Positions 43,963 through 53,356 of a stretch of 64,000 nt of DNA are shown piece by piece (position 1 is the first letter of the stretch; each line of letters begins with the position of its first letter). The notes beneath the pieces were generated by a model that saw nothing but the letters and a program-made list of their open reading frames with translations, did no database searches and was not told where the DNA came from. A program made the translations under genes and the position numbers. Source of the stretch: Methylotenera sp. L2L1 (GTDB lineage: Bacteria; Pseudomonadota; Gammaproteobacteria; Burkholderiales; Methylophilaceae); the NCBI RefSeq assembly GCF_000744605.1, contig NZ_JQMG01000001.1, forward strand, positions 496,001-560,000. The letters run 5' to 3'.

Positions 43963-44157
43963 CTACTGTGAAATTGACTTGCTCACAAACATCAAGCAAT
44001 TCGTATTGGATGCCTCATACACCTCATTACATGGCAGCCGCCTACTTTTAAAACTTAATGCTCGGCATCCATAAGGAAAGCGTGGTTCATAGGTAATAAA
44101 ATAATGAACGCATTGCAGGCACTGCTTAGCATCGGGCTGATTAGAATGATTAACCAT
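43963..44157 (-). CDS. Small conserved four-cysteine protein
   Basis: A 64-residue protein with CLQCVHYFITYEPRFPYGCRALSF (shown in part: Cys14, Cys17, Cys30), then SRRLPCNEVYEAS and a last Cys54. The pattern Cys-x-x-Cys...Phe-Pro-x-Gly-Cys-x-Ala...Cys is one I recognise in short, uncharacterised proteins of Betaproteobacteria and others; a metal site is likely. It lies about 220 bases downstream of fae on the same strand, past a terminator, so it probably has its own promoter. Confidence 0.7.
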   Translation of the reverse strand: MVNHSNQPDAKQCLQCVHYFITYEPRFPYGCRALSFKSRRLPCNEVYEASNTNCLMFVSKSISQ

Positions 44158-44170
44158 AGGCTTTAATATA

Positions 44171-44197
44171 TAAAAAAATAGCTACCTTTCGGTAGCC
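44171..44197 (-). terminator. Rho-independent terminator downstream of fae
   Basis: On the minus strand GGCTACC pairs with GGTAGCT around a GAAA tetraloop, followed by ATTTTTTT. It is 177 bases after the fae stop. Confidence 0.88.
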
Positions 44198-44373
44198 AAG
44201 ACCTCAAATAGGTCAACATCATCATTACTGTGCCTAGCAAACCACACTAACACACAGCTATCACAATTGTAGACACCCAACGTATCCTGCAAGCAATATA
44301 ACACAAGCATGAAATCCAATCACTGCCATTCAGAAGTTCATCCACTCAGCCGCTTCAAGCACATCTATGACAA

Positions 44374-44928
44374 TTAAGCACGACGTCTAAAGTCATAAGC
44401 TGCTTTTTGATAATCATGCGCCGCTAATGGATGATGCGCCACGCCATCTTGCATAATGACCTCTTCGGGCAAAGGTAGCTCGTTTATTGCGCGCTTAAGA
44501 GCAAGTTTAGTCGCTTCGTAATTCCAGTCTTGGATTTTAGTATCATCAGCAGCATCCCAATGAATAAACACCCCTACACAAATGAACAAATCATTTGCTT
44601 CATCAAGCGGAATCAACCCTTCTTTAACACTATCAGCTACGGCTTTTGCAACGCCACACTGAGCTGGGCCGAACATCTGCAGAGCCTGCTTAGCATTTTT
44701 AATATCTACTTTATTAAACATCACTGTCGCTGGCTTCGCCATCATATTAGGCGCAAGTACAGCTAATAGACCATTAACACCGCGTTTTTGATTGGTGAGT
44801 GTATTACAGAAAGCCACTTCGGCCGGACTACCGCGCGGACCAATAATTAAGTCGACATGGGCAACCTCATTGCCTTCACCATACAAGGCCTCGCCGACAA
44901 ATACCTTGTTTATTTTCATCGTGTTCAT
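44374..44928 (-). CDS. fae: Formaldehyde-activating enzyme family protein (Fae)
   Basis: Fae condenses formaldehyde with tetrahydromethanopterin. The 184-residue product has [21 protein letters not shown], with His24 the counterpart of the catalytic His17 of the Methylorubrum enzyme, then [16 protein letters not shown] and [15 protein letters not shown]. Differences from typical Fae are Tyr16 for Val, [14 protein letters not shown] with Cys where His is usual, and a C-terminal tail of about 14 residues after the usual end. It may be the main enzyme or a second Fae-like copy. The ATG has AGAGG seven bases upstream. Confidence 0.9.
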   Translation of the reverse strand: MNTMKINKVFVGEALYGEGNEVAHVDLIIGPRGSPAEVAFCNTLTNQKRGVNGLLAVLAPNMMAKPATVMFNKVDIKNAKQALQMFGPAQCGVAKAVADSVKEGLIPLDEANDLFICVGVFIHWDAADDTKIQDWNYEATKLALKRAINELPLPEEVIMQDGVAHHPLAAHDYQKAAYDFRRRA

Positions 44929-45187
44929 GATAAACCTCTCTCACATCTGCTATCAGTAAGCACATTGAAAGATTTATCAATTAATTATCGTTAGCTACAG
45001 TTGGTATTACAGTCAGGAGCATTCGGGTAGCTATCGACTAAATTCAATCACTTACCTCAAGCTATCTCCTTACCAATAAGACTGACCTAAAATAAGATAG
45101 TTCTAAATGTCTACATAGCAAAATAGCTTTGTGGCCGACACCACATCAAAGGAATAAGTCATAGCGAGCACAGGGTCTTGATAAGAA

Positions 45188-45217
45188 AAAAGGACTCAGA
45201 TTTCTCTAAGTCCTTTT
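45188..45217 (-). terminator. Terminator downstream of tRNA-Ile(CAU)
   Basis: AAAAGGACT and AGTCCTTTT pair perfectly over 9 bp with an inner AGA/TCT, and on the minus strand a run of T follows. It lies five bases from the tRNA 3' end. Confidence 0.88.
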
Positions 45218-45221
45218 GTTT

Positions 45222-45300
<79 letters not shown>

Positions 45301-45326
45301 TAAACTTTTGAAGTCGTTATTTTAAA

Positions 45327-47264
45327 CTAATCTTGTCCAGTTTCTAAGAAGCTTCTTAATCTTTCTGAACGAGTTGGATGACGCAACTTACGTAGCGCCT
45401 TCGCTTCAATTTGTCTAATACGCTCACGCGTTACATCAAATTGCTTACCTACTTCTTCTAGCGTATGGTCTGTGTTCATTTCAATACCAAAACGCATACG
45501 CAACACTTTTGCTTCACGCGGTGTCAATGATTCCAGCACTTCACTTGTTGCATCGCGCAAGCTTGCATAAACTGCTGCATCCACTGGTGCCAAGGTCGTA
45601 CTGTCTTCAATAAAGTCACCCAAGTGAGAATCTTCATCATCACCAATTGGCGTTTCCATTGAAATTGGCTCTTTGCTGATTTTCAAGATTTTACGAATCT
45701 TGTCTTCAGGCATTTCCATTTTCTCAGCCAGCAATGCTGGATCTGGCTCGATACCAGTTTCCTGCAGAATTTGGCGGCTGATACGATTCATTTTATTAAT
45801 CGTTTCAATCATATGCACAGGGATACGGATGGTACGCGCCTGGTCAGCGATAGAACGCGTAATCGCCTGACGAATCCACCATGTTGCATAGGTTGAGAAT
45901 TTGAAACCACGGCGGTATTCAAATTTATCCACTGCTTTCATCAAACCGATATTACCTTCTTGAATCAAGTCCAAGAACTGCAAGCCACGGTTGGTGTATT
46001 TTTTAGCAATAGAAATCACCAAACGTAAGTTTGCTTCAATCATTTCACGCTTAGCACGACGCGCACGCGCCTCGCCTGTGGTCATTTGTTTATTGATTTC
46101 CTTCAGCTCTTTCGCTGAAATACCTACTTTGGTTTCCAAATCAATAATACGTTGCTGCTGATCTAAGATTGAGTGGTTGAAGCGCGCCAGTTTTTCATTG
46201 TATGGCTTGTCAGCTTTAAGCTCTTCTTCTAACCAAGCTAAGTTACTTTCATTACCAGGGAATGATTTAATGAAGTATGGACGTGGCATACCTGCTTTTT
46301 CAACGCAGAAGTCCAGCACTTTACGCTCATGACCACGTACCGTTTCAACTAGGCCACGCACTTGATCACATAGTGTTTCTACTTGTTTTGGTGAAAAACG
46401 GAATGCTGTTAATTCAACCAAAATTTCTGACAACAATGCTAGGTATTCAGGGTCTTGAGAGCCTTTAACCGGCAAGATCACTGTCATTTTTTGGTGTGCT
46501 GCACGCACTACTTGAAAACGTTTAAGCAGCTCTTCTTTCAGCTTAGCTAATGCCTCCGCAGAGATAGCAGCGGCTTTTGCACCATCTTCATCGCCGTCTT
46601 CATCGTCATCATCACTTTCAGGCTCTTCTTCCTCTGGTGATTCTTCTGTCATAGCATCGTCTAAACCGATGTCAGCATCAATTAAGCCATCGACTAAATC
46701 ATCAACACTTAATTCATCTCGCTCAACTTTATCTACCATTTCCAACAAAGCGGCAATCGTCGTAGGACAAGCAGCAATCGCTTGCACCATATGCTTGAGG
46801 CCATCTTCAATACGGCGGGCAATCTCAATTTCGCTTTCGCGTGTAAGCAAATCAACTGTACCCATCTCACGCATATACATACGCACAGGGTCAGTAGTAC
46901 GGCCAAACTCAGAGTCCACAGTCGCAAGCGCTTGCTCTGCCTCTTCAACCGCGTCATCATCAGTCACGGCTGGAGGTGCATCAGACATCAACAACGCTTC
47001 AGCATCAGGCGTTTCTTCGTATACCTGAATACCCATGTCGTTAATCATACCGATGATGCCGTCAATCTGCTCAGAGCCCTGAACGTCATCAGGCAAGTGA
47101 TCGTTAATCTCAGCATAAGTCAGGTAGCCACGCTCCTTACCTAATACGATTAAACTTTTAAGACGAATGCGACGCTCTTCAGCACTGACCTCTTGCAGTT
47201 CTGGACGAACGTAGTCTTCTGCATTTTTTTCAGCTTGTTGATCACTTTTCTTTGGTCTTGCCAT
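45327..47264 (-). CDS. rpoD: RNA polymerase primary sigma factor RpoD (sigma-70)
   Basis: The 645-residue housekeeping sigma factor. Region 1.1 is at the N-terminus, region 1.2 begins near [18 protein letters not shown], a long acidic non-conserved insert (about 195-245, rich in Asp/Glu) follows, then region 2 with [18 protein letters not shown] for promoter melting, region 3, and region 4 with [20 protein letters not shown] for -35 binding. It is the last protein gene of the rpsU-yqeY-dnaG-rpoD group, 93 bases after dnaG. Confidence 0.98.
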   Translation of the reverse strand: MARPKKSDQQAEKNAEDYVRPELQEVSAEERRIRLKSLIVLGKERGYLTYAEINDHLPDDVQGSEQIDGIIGMINDMGIQVYEETPDAEALLMSDAPPAVTDDDAVEEAEQALATVDSEFGRTTDPVRMYMREMGTVDLLTRESEIEIARRIEDGLKHMVQAIAACPTTIAALLEMVDKVERDELSVDDLVDGLIDADIGLDDAMTEESPEEEEPESDDDDEDGDEDGAKAAAISAEALAKLKEELLKRFQVVRAAHQKMTVILPVKGSQDPEYLALLSEILVELTAFRFSPKQVETLCDQVRGLVETVRGHERKVLDFCVEKAGMPRPYFIKSFPGNESNLAWLEEELKADKPYNEKLARFNHSILDQQQRIIDLETKVGISAKELKEINKQMTTGEARARRAKREMIEANLRLVISIAKKYTNRGLQFLDLIQEGNIGLMKAVDKFEYRRGFKFSTYATWWIRQAITRSIADQARTIRIPVHMIETINKMNRISRQILQETGIEPDPALLAEKMEMPEDKIRKILKISKEPISMETPIGDDEDSHLGDFIEDSTTLAPVDAAVYASLRDATSEVLESLTPREAKVLRMRFGIEMNTDHTLEEVGKQFDVTRERIRQIEAKALRKLRHPTRSERLRSFLETGQD

Positions 47265-47357
47265 GTCTTACCTCTAAAATTTTAGCTCTACCATGACGCA
47301 TACATCACACATGATAAATAAGATTACCGTAACCGCGCATTATAACAGAATATAGCC

Positions 47358-49097
47358 TTATTTTGGCTGGGGTTTACTACCAACAGATTTCAATAGCGCG
47401 ATTTCATCGGGCGTTAAAGCACTCAATGGTTTTTCGCTAATGCGTGCCAATAATGACGCGCCTTGGCGCTGCGCATGTGCTGCCTGCAACTGCTGACGAG
47501 CACCTGCAACTTCTTGCGCCTGATCAAGCGTATCATCCAGCAGCGTTAACTCTCGCTGCAACTCTTGCAGAACGCCGGCATCGATTTTTCGTTCCAACTC
47601 GCGCAATAATACCGCAGGTTTAGAATGGGGATACATCAGGCAAATTTCAATCACCTGCCGCAATAAAGCATCTGCATCGTCCCGCTCATCAAGCAAATCC
47701 AAATCATCTTTTTGCGCTAGTGCTGGGTGCATCAACAACATTAAACCAAAGCGCTTTTGTAGTGACACCGTTGTACGCGTCAGTTTTGGCTTAGCTTGCA
47801 CTGGTGCCTTATTCAAATTGGGCAACTTTAACAACACTTGCATTTCATCAGGCGACAACAGCGCTAACTCAGCAACCTTCTTACGCAAATACATTGCACT
47901 GCGCGGTGCATTAATCTGCTGCATGATAGGCTCAGCTTCATTTAGGAAGCGCACTCGATCTTCCTGACTTTGCAGGGCATTATTCTCACTTAAATGCTGC
48001 AGAATATACTGAGACAACGGCATTGCCGATTTAATTTCAGCTTCAAACTTTTCTTTACCAAACTCACGCACATAAGAGTCTGGGTCGTGCTCTTTTGGAA
48101 GAAATAAAAATGACAGCTTCAAGCCATCAGTCAACGCAGGCAGCGCGTTCATTGCTGCGCGCCATGCTGCGGTGCGGCCCGCATTGTCCCCATCAAAGCA
48201 AAATACTATTTCATCGGCCTGACGCATCAGTTTCGTAATATGGTAAGGCGTTGTCGCCGTACCAAGCGCAGCTACCGCATACTCAATGCCGTATTGCGCT
48301 AGCGCTACCACATCCATATAACCTTCTACCACTAAGGCTCTGCCTGCATCACGGATTGCTCTGCGCGCCAAAAACAAACCGTATAGCTCATGCCCTTTTT
48401 GAAACAAAGGCGTTTCTGGTGAATTGTAATATTTAGGCGTATCTTCTGGATTAATAACACGGCCGCCAAAGCCAATCACCTGCCCTTTTTGGTCATGAAT
48501 CGGAAACATGATGCGGTCGCGGAACCGATCATAACGACGACCTTGCTCATTCTCCACAACCAAACCTGCTACCGTTAATGCCTCATTCTCATAATGCGGA
48601 AAAACGCTTTGTAAATTTTGCCAGCCAGCGGGCGCATATCCTACCTGAAACTTAGCGGCGACCTGACCACTTAGACCGCGCGCCTTTAAGTACTCAATAG
48701 CACGCGGGGATTTTTTTAGCTCGGCTTTATAAAAATTGGCCGCCTGTTGTAACGCATCTTGCAAGCCAACGACCACTTTAGGCGCCGGCTTGTCGTTATC
48801 GCGCACCTCTTGCGGCACGGTCATGCCCGCCATTTTGGCTAGATCATGAATCGCATCAACAAAACTAAGGCCTTGATACTCCATCACAAAACCAATGGAA
48901 GTGCCATGTGCACCACAGCCAAAACAATGATAAAACTGCTTGGTAGGGCTTACGGTAAAACTAGGAGATTTTTCGTTATGAAACGGGCAGCAGGCAGAAT
49001 AATTGGCGCCTGCCTTTTTTAGCGGCACACTTTTATCAATCACATCGACAATATCAACGCGATTGAGCAACTCTTGAATAAAACTTTCAGGTATCAA
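47358..49097 (-). CDS. dnaG: DNA primase DnaG
   Basis: DnaG makes RNA primers for replication. The 579-residue protein has the zinc finger (CPFHNEKSPSFTVSP and YHCFGCGAHG, residues 38-65), the RNA-polymerase core with FGGRVINPEDTPKYYNSPET and the Toprim motifs VVEGYMDVVALAQ and VFCFDGDNAGRTAAW, and a C-terminal DnaB-binding domain. The start is TTG at 49097; it matches the conserved first residues of the family (IPESFIQELL), but the ribosome site is weak. A terminator-like hairpin lies upstream of it (49171-49189). Confidence 0.97.
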   Translation of the reverse strand: MIPESFIQELLNRVDIVDVIDKSVPLKKAGANYSACCPFHNEKSPSFTVSPTKQFYHCFGCGAHGTSIGFVMEYQGLSFVDAIHDLAKMAGMTVPQEVRDNDKPAPKVVVGLQDALQQAANFYKAELKKSPRAIEYLKARGLSGQVAAKFQVGYAPAGWQNLQSVFPHYENEALTVAGLVVENEQGRRYDRFRDRIMFPIHDQKGQVIGFGGRVINPEDTPKYYNSPETPLFQKGHELYGLFLARRAIRDAGRALVVEGYMDVVALAQYGIEYAVAALGTATTPYHITKLMRQADEIVFCFDGDNAGRTAAWRAAMNALPALTDGLKLSFLFLPKEHDPDSYVREFGKEKFEAEIKSAMPLSQYILQHLSENNALQSQEDRVRFLNEAEPIMQQINAPRSAMYLRKKVAELALLSPDEMQVLLKLPNLNKAPVQAKPKLTRTTVSLQKRFGLMLLMHPALAQKDDLDLLDERDDADALLRQVIEICLMYPHSKPAVLLRELERKIDAGVLQELQRELTLLDDTLDQAQEVAGARQQLQAAHAQRQGASLLARISEKPLSALTPDEIALLKSVGSKPQPK

Positions 49098-49163
49098 AGT
49101 GTCAGCTTTAGCTAAAAATAACTACGTTAATAGAATTTGCTAGCAATTCTAGCGTAATTTTAA

Positions 49164-49189
49164 AACAAAAAAGGAGCATATCGCTCCTT
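49164..49189 (-). terminator. Terminator or attenuator between yqeY and dnaG
   Basis: On the minus strand AAGGAGC pairs with GCTCCTT around GATAT, followed by TTTTGTTTTA. It interrupts the operon between yqeY and dnaG, much as a known internal terminator sits between rpsU and dnaG in E. coli. Confidence 0.85.
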
Positions 49190-49219
49190 GTAATGTCTAC
49201 TTGCATTTATCGCTACGGG

Positions 49220-49663
49220 TTAACCTAGACGAGTTTTAATCAATCCGGATATTTTACCCATATCAGCACGGCCTGCGACCAATGGCTTAATTTCAGCCAT
49301 CACCTTGCCCATGTCTTTAATACCAGCAGCGCCTGACTCAACCACAACTTTTTCCAAGATGGCTTTAATCTCATCTTCAGTCAGTTGCTGTGGCAAGTAA
49401 GTTTGCAGCACGGTGACTTCAAACTTTTCTACATCAGCTAAATCATGACGATTAGCTGACTCATACGCTGCTATAGAATCCCGACGCTGTTTGAGCATTT
49501 TTTCAATCACAGCAATCACATTACTGTCATCTAATTCAATACGCTCATCCACTTCACGCTGTTTAATAGCCGCTTGTAATAAACGTATTGCACCCAAACG
49601 CACGCTATCTTTAGCGCGCATCGCGGTTTTCATGTCCTCAGATATCTGAGCTTTTAACGACAT
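49220..49663 (-). CDS. yqeY: GatB/YqeY domain protein
   Basis: A 147-residue protein of the YqeY family: MSLKAQISEDMKTAMRAKDS, GAIRLLQAAIKQREVDER, and VTVLQTYLPQQLTEDEI followed by GKVMAEIKPLVAGRADM. It resembles the C-terminal tRNA-binding part of GatB, the Asp/Glu-tRNA amidotransferase subunit; a role is not established for the stand-alone protein. It starts nine bases after rpsU and precedes dnaG, the common betaproteobacterial order. Confidence 0.95.
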   Translation of the reverse strand: MSLKAQISEDMKTAMRAKDSVRLGAIRLLQAAIKQREVDERIELDDSNVIAVIEKMLKQRRDSIAAYESANRHDLADVEKFEVTVLQTYLPQQLTEDEIKAILEKVVVESGAAGIKDMGKVMAEIKPLVAGRADMGKISGLIKTRLG

Positions 49664-49672
49664 GAAAGCTTC

Positions 49673-49885
49673 TTAGTACAATTTTGCTGGTAAAGTTTGC
49701 TTCATCAAGCGACGATATTGACGCTTAACAGCAGCAGCAGCTTTACGTTTACGTTCCCAAGTTGGCTTCTCGTAAAATTCGCGAGCGCGAAGATCATTCA
49801 ATAAACCAGTTTTTTCAATTAGGCGCTTAAAGCGACGTAGAGCAACGTCAAACGGCTCATTTTCTTTTACGCGTACACTAGACAT
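49673..49885 (-). CDS. rpsU: 30S ribosomal protein S21
   Basis: A 70-residue basic protein: [20 protein letters not shown], then [19 protein letters not shown] and a basic tail with [16 protein letters not shown]21 helps base-pairing of mRNA with the 16S rRNA 3' end. It is the first gene of the rpsU-yqeY-dnaG-rpoD group and is divergent from tsaD, the same arrangement as in E. coli. Confidence 0.98.
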   Translation of the reverse strand: MSSVRVKENEPFDVALRRFKRLIEKTGLLNDLRAREFYEKPTWERKRKAAAAVKRQYRRLMKQTLPAKLY

Positions 49886-50057
49886 TTATTCTCTCTTATC
49901 TGCAACAATTTAATTAGGTGATGCTCAAGTCCGCCAAACAAAGGCTCATAAACTTGAGAAAAGTCCACCATTTTAATCGTATAATTACTTTTATTCAATT
50001 ACTTTTATAGCTTTGTGTTATAAAAATGCACTTTAAGACAAAAATGGACCCAAATAA

Positions 50058-51080
50058 ATGTTAGTTTTAGGCATTGAATCATCGTGTGACGAAACAGGCA
50101 TCGCCTTATACGACACGGACAATGGCTTATTATCTCACGCACTACACTCACAAGTGGAAATGCATGCAGAATATGGTGGCGTAGTGCCTGAGCTTGCATC
50201 ACGCGACCATATTCGCCGCGTACTGCCACTGACAGAACTTGCGCTTAAAGACGCCAACAAAACATTACAAGATATTGACGCAATTGCCTACACACAAGGC
50301 CCAGGACTGTCTGGCGCACTACTCGTGGGCACAAGTTTTGCTGAGTCACTTGCGTTTAGCCTACAAATCCCTACTATTAACGTACACCATCTAGAAGGCC
50401 ATTTATTAGCGCCTTTATTAGAAGACAACCCTCCAGCGTTCCCATTTGTTGCTTTACTGGTTTCTGGTGGGCATAGCCAGTTGATGCGAGTTGATGGGAT
50501 AGGCCAATATGAACTGCTTGGCGACACGTTGGATGATGCCGCAGGTGAGGCATTTGATAAAACTGCAAAATTATTAGGGCTGGGCTACCCGGGCGGCCCA
50601 GCCCTATCGAACCTAGCAAAAACTGGTAAACCTCGCTTTAAATTGCCTCGCCCACTACTCAACAGCGGCGATTTAAACTTTAGCTTTAGCGGCTTAAAAA
50701 CCTCAGTACTAACATTGGTGAACCAACACCAACCGCTGGATGCAGAAACCAAGGCGGATATCGCTTACGAGTTCCAAGAAGCAGTGACAGAAGTGCTTAC
50801 TATCAAGTGTATGAGTGCATTACGAGAAACCGGCTTAGACAATTTAATTGTTTCTGGCGGTGTCGGGGCAAACGCAAAGCTAAGAGAAAAACTAAACGCA
50901 GCCACTAAGCGAAAACTATGCAAAGTAAGCTACCCACGCTTAGAGTTTTGTACCGACAATGGCGCGATGATTGCATTTGCAGGTGCGATGCGCCTGAAAG
51001 CTATGCAAGATAATGAAGATAAAAATTATAGCTTTAGCGTAAAGCCACGTTGGAATTTGAGTGAGCTACAAGCGCCTTAG
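50058..51080 (+). CDS. tsaD: tRNA N6-threonylcarbamoyladenosine transferase TsaD
   Basis: TsaD moves the threonylcarbamoyl group to A37 of tRNAs that read ANN codons, working with TsaB and TsaE. The 340-residue product has [19 protein letters not shown], the metal-binding His111 and His115 in [20 protein letters not shown], and the second ASKHA motif [15 protein letters not shown] with CTDNGAMIA near the end. It is divergent from rpsU with about 170 bases between. Length is normal. Confidence 0.97.
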   Translation: MLVLGIESSCDETGIALYDTDNGLLSHALHSQVEMHAEYGGVVPELASRDHIRRVLPLTELALKDANKTLQDIDAIAYTQGPGLSGALLVGTSFAESLAFSLQIPTINVHHLEGHLLAPLLEDNPPAFPFVALLVSGGHSQLMRVDGIGQYELLGDTLDDAAGEAFDKTAKLLGLGYPGGPALSNLAKTGKPRFKLPRPLLNSGDLNFSFSGLKTSVLTLVNQHQPLDAETKADIAYEFQEAVTEVLTIKCMSALRETGLDNLIVSGGVGANAKLREKLNAATKRKLCKVSYPRLEFCTDNGAMIAFAGAMRLKAMQDNEDKNYSFSVKPRWNLSELQAP

Positions 51081-51156
51081 TCATCACGCCCTTAACCAGA
51101 GAATGATGACTGAGGGTGCGATAGCTAAGTGATAATGACTTTTCTGCGTGATTATT

Positions 51157-51798
51157 TTATTTCTTTTTACCAAACCCTGATTCAGTACCATCCAACAACT
51201 TTTTGATGTTACTTCTGTGGCGCCATATCAAGAAAATAGACATCACCAATACCATCAGCACGTAATCAGAAACGCCAATCGCATTATCTGCATTTGCCAA
51301 TAAGAACCAAGCATAGACAGGCGCCAACGCCGCCGCCGCCAAAGCAGCAAGTGATGAATAGCGCGAGACGGCAAACACAACCACCCAAGTTAGCAATGCC
51401 GCCAAAGCAAGCATAGGCGAGATAGCCAGCATGACACCTAATGCAGTTGCAACACCTTTACCACCTTTAAAACCATGATAAATCGGGTACAAATGGCCAA
51501 AAAACACAGCCAAACCTACAAGACTCACCACGCACATCGTCATGCCAGACTGCAATGCCAGCCACACAGGAAACCACCCTTTAAACACATCTCCCAATAA
51601 AGTCAGAATAGCTGCCGATTTCTTACCGCTACGCGCCACATTTGTAGCGCCAATATTACCGCTACCAACCGTACGCGGATCTGGCAAACCAAATAACTTA
51701 CTGACTAAAATCCCAAATGCAATTGAGCCAAGCAGATAAGCTGCAACAACCCAAACAACTGGCACTAGTGTGACAGGAATAAAACCTAATTCATTCAT
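51157..51798 (-). CDS. plsY: Glycerol-3-phosphate acyltransferase PlsY
   Basis: PlsY transfers an acyl group from acyl-phosphate to glycerol-3-phosphate, the first step of phospholipid synthesis. The 213-residue membrane protein has about five to six segments and the three catalytic loops: AYLLGSIAFGILVSK, GSGNIGATNVARSG, GHLYPIYHGFKGGKGVAT. A cytoplasmic basic tail follows. The tsaD-plsY-folB neighbourhood, with mixed orientation, is typical for Betaproteobacteria. Confidence 0.96.
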   Translation of the reverse strand: MNELGFIPVTLVPVVWVVAAYLLGSIAFGILVSKLFGLPDPRTVGSGNIGATNVARSGKKSAAILTLLGDVFKGWFPVWLALQSGMTMCVVSLVGLAVFFGHLYPIYHGFKGGKGVATALGVMLAISPMLALAALLTWVVVFAVSRYSSLAALAAAALAPVYAWFLLANADNAIGVSDYVLMVLVMSIFLIWRHRSNIKKLLDGTESGFGKKK

Positions 51799-51951
51799 TT
51801 AAACTCTCTCTACTATCATTCACGCCTACCAGTACTTGGCATCCCCATAGAATATATGCACTGAAGCACATTATTCATACATGAAAGGCGCGAATCTATC
51901 TGTGACACCACAACTACGAATAAATTGTGGTTTAATATTCAAGATATTACT

Positions 51952-51977
51952 GGATTCCCGCCTTCGCGGGAATGACG
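51952..51977. repeat. Extragenic palindrome GGATTCCCGCC-TTCG-CGGGAATGACG
   Basis: ATTCCCGC and GCGGGAAT flank a short loop, followed by GACG. This short palindrome resembles dispersed extragenic repeats known from many proteobacteria and Neisseria (dRS3-like). It lies in the plsY/folB divergent spacer, 18 bases before folB, where it may form a hairpin in the folB leader. Confidence 0.7.
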
Positions 51978-51995
51978 ACAAGAAAATAAGGCTTT

Positions 51996-52349
51996 ATGGA
52001 CATCATTTTTTTAAGCGAAGTTAAAGTACAAACCAAACTAGGCGTACCAGAGTGGGAACGCATGACCCCGCAGACCATTATCCTAGATATAGAAATCGGC
52101 TACGACCTCAGCAACGCCTGCCAAAGTGACGACGTAAACGACACCATCGACTACGGCGCAGTAGTCAGCCGTATACGTGAAACCCTACAAGAAAACAGCT
52201 TCCAGCTGGTAGAAAAACTTGCGGAGCACCTATGCCAATTGATATTGAAAGAATTTAACGCATTTAACGTGAAGATTAAAGTGGCTAAACCTACGATATT
52301 GCCAGGCTTGAAGGCGCTGGGGGTAGTGATTGAACGAAAGTTGGGTTAA
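51996..52349 (+). CDS. folB: Dihydroneopterin aldolase
   Basis: FolB splits dihydroneopterin in folate synthesis; in some bacteria it also epimerises it. The 117-residue protein has MDIIFLSEVKVQTKLGVPEWER, with the Glu of the active site, then DVNDTIDYGAVVSRI and LVEKLAEHLCQLIL, with KPTILPGLKALGVVIERK at the end. Length is normal. Seven bases separate it from the unrelated hypothetical gene downstream. Confidence 0.95.
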   Translation: MDIIFLSEVKVQTKLGVPEWERMTPQTIILDIEIGYDLSNACQSDDVNDTIDYGAVVSRIRETLQENSFQLVEKLAEHLCQLILKEFNAFNVKIKVAKPTILPGLKALGVVIERKLG

Positions 52350-52355
52350 TTAAAA

Positions 52356-53030
52356 TTGCCCCGTTTATTTAAATACATGCCTGAGAAATACTTAAATGGC
52401 TTTTTAAAAAATGGTGAATTGCTATTTCGCTCCTTATCGTACTTTCATGCTTATGAAGATACAAACCGGGGAGATATGTTTGAAGGAGCGAGACTGTATA
52501 AGCCCACAACTGGTTTAGAGATTACTAAGTCTGAGACAGGTGAAAAAGTTTTGTTACCAGAAGCCACCTTTAAATCACATACAAATACCGATGATATTTT
52601 CATATTTTGCACCAGCAATAAACTCAGCAGTGAATTGGCGACTAACTTCAAAAGCAACGTATGCGTTGAGATAACCAACATTGCGAAATTTATATCAGGC
52701 ATTCGAGGAGCGCTATCGATACGCCCAAGCATTAAAGACAAACAACTTATTTTTGGCGATATTAACTACTACTCAATCAACAACCCTCCAATTATCGATT
52801 GGGCACTACCAGAAAAAATTGCCCTCTCGAAACTTGATAGCTATCAAAATCAAAGTGAATATAGATTTGCTTTTGCAATTAACAATGCTTGGCATATGAG
52901 CAATACAAAACAAGCTATTGATTTCGGTGGTAATCGAATTAGTCAAATCAGAGATAAATACCCTGAAAAAAAGTTAAAAATTGGAAATATATCAAAATTC
53001 TGCAAAATTCATAGGTTTGACATTACGTAA
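52356..53030 (+). CDS. Hypothetical protein, possibly acquired
   Basis: A 224-residue soluble protein I do not recognise with certainty. It begins MPRLFKYMPEKYLNGFLKNG, then LLFRSLSYFHAYEDTNRGDMFEGA; the pattern of a short Tyr-rich start followed by a Phe-Arg-Ser-Leu-x-x-Phe and a Glu-Asp/Phe-Glu pair is like DUF2971-type proteins, which are scattered and of unknown role. The DNA is much more AT-rich than its neighbours. TTG start, seven bases after folB, without a clear ribosome site. No membrane segment or nuclease motif is seen. Confidence 0.6.
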   Translation: MPRLFKYMPEKYLNGFLKNGELLFRSLSYFHAYEDTNRGDMFEGARLYKPTTGLEITKSETGEKVLLPEATFKSHTNTDDIFIFCTSNKLSSELATNFKSNVCVEITNIAKFISGIRGALSIRPSIKDKQLIFGDINYYSINNPPIIDWALPEKIALSKLDSYQNQSEYRFAFAINNAWHMSNTKQAIDFGGNRISQIRDKYPEKKLKIGNISKFCKIHRFDIT

Positions 53031-53040
53031 CCGATCTATC

Positions 53041-53300
53041 CCCTTGCGCCACGCTGAGCAACGCTGACATAAAGGGAGTTTCCAGCAACAGGCTGTTTGA
53101 GCCCAAACATTTTGTTGGGCGAATTTCCTATTGCTGCCCTTTGTGTTGAGTAGCACAAGGAAGGCGTAGCCCGTGGTGTGGGGTGCCGTTTTCTTTGGTT
53201 ACTTTCTTTTCAGGCAGTTAAAAGAAAGTAACTAGCTGTCGGGCTACCCCCGACATTTTTCAAATTCCGCCGTCTTACCCTCTCCCTTAAATTGAAAGGG
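53041..53300. repeat. Extragenic repeat element with three hairpins
   Basis: The main spacer (53031-53356) between the hypothetical gene and xerD. It holds GCCCAA/TTGGGC (about 53101-53120), the long perfect stem GTTACTTTCTTTT/AAAAGAAAGTAAC (53198-53232) preceded by GCCGTTTTCTTTG, and GTCGGG/CCCGAC (53238-53254). The block from GCCGTTTTCTTTG to CCCGAC resembles a dispersed repeat seen between genes of many Beta- and Gammaproteobacteria. It could also end transcripts from both sides. No gene is seen in this spacer. Confidence 0.7.
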
Positions 53301-53356
53301 CGTAAAGCTTTGCTTTTATGTGTCTAAAAGAAATTATCGATAAATTTCTCACAACT

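Noticed and set aside
46669-47144. Plus-strand frames opposite rpoD
   Set aside because: Antisense shadows of the acidic RpoD region; no ribosome site or known domain.
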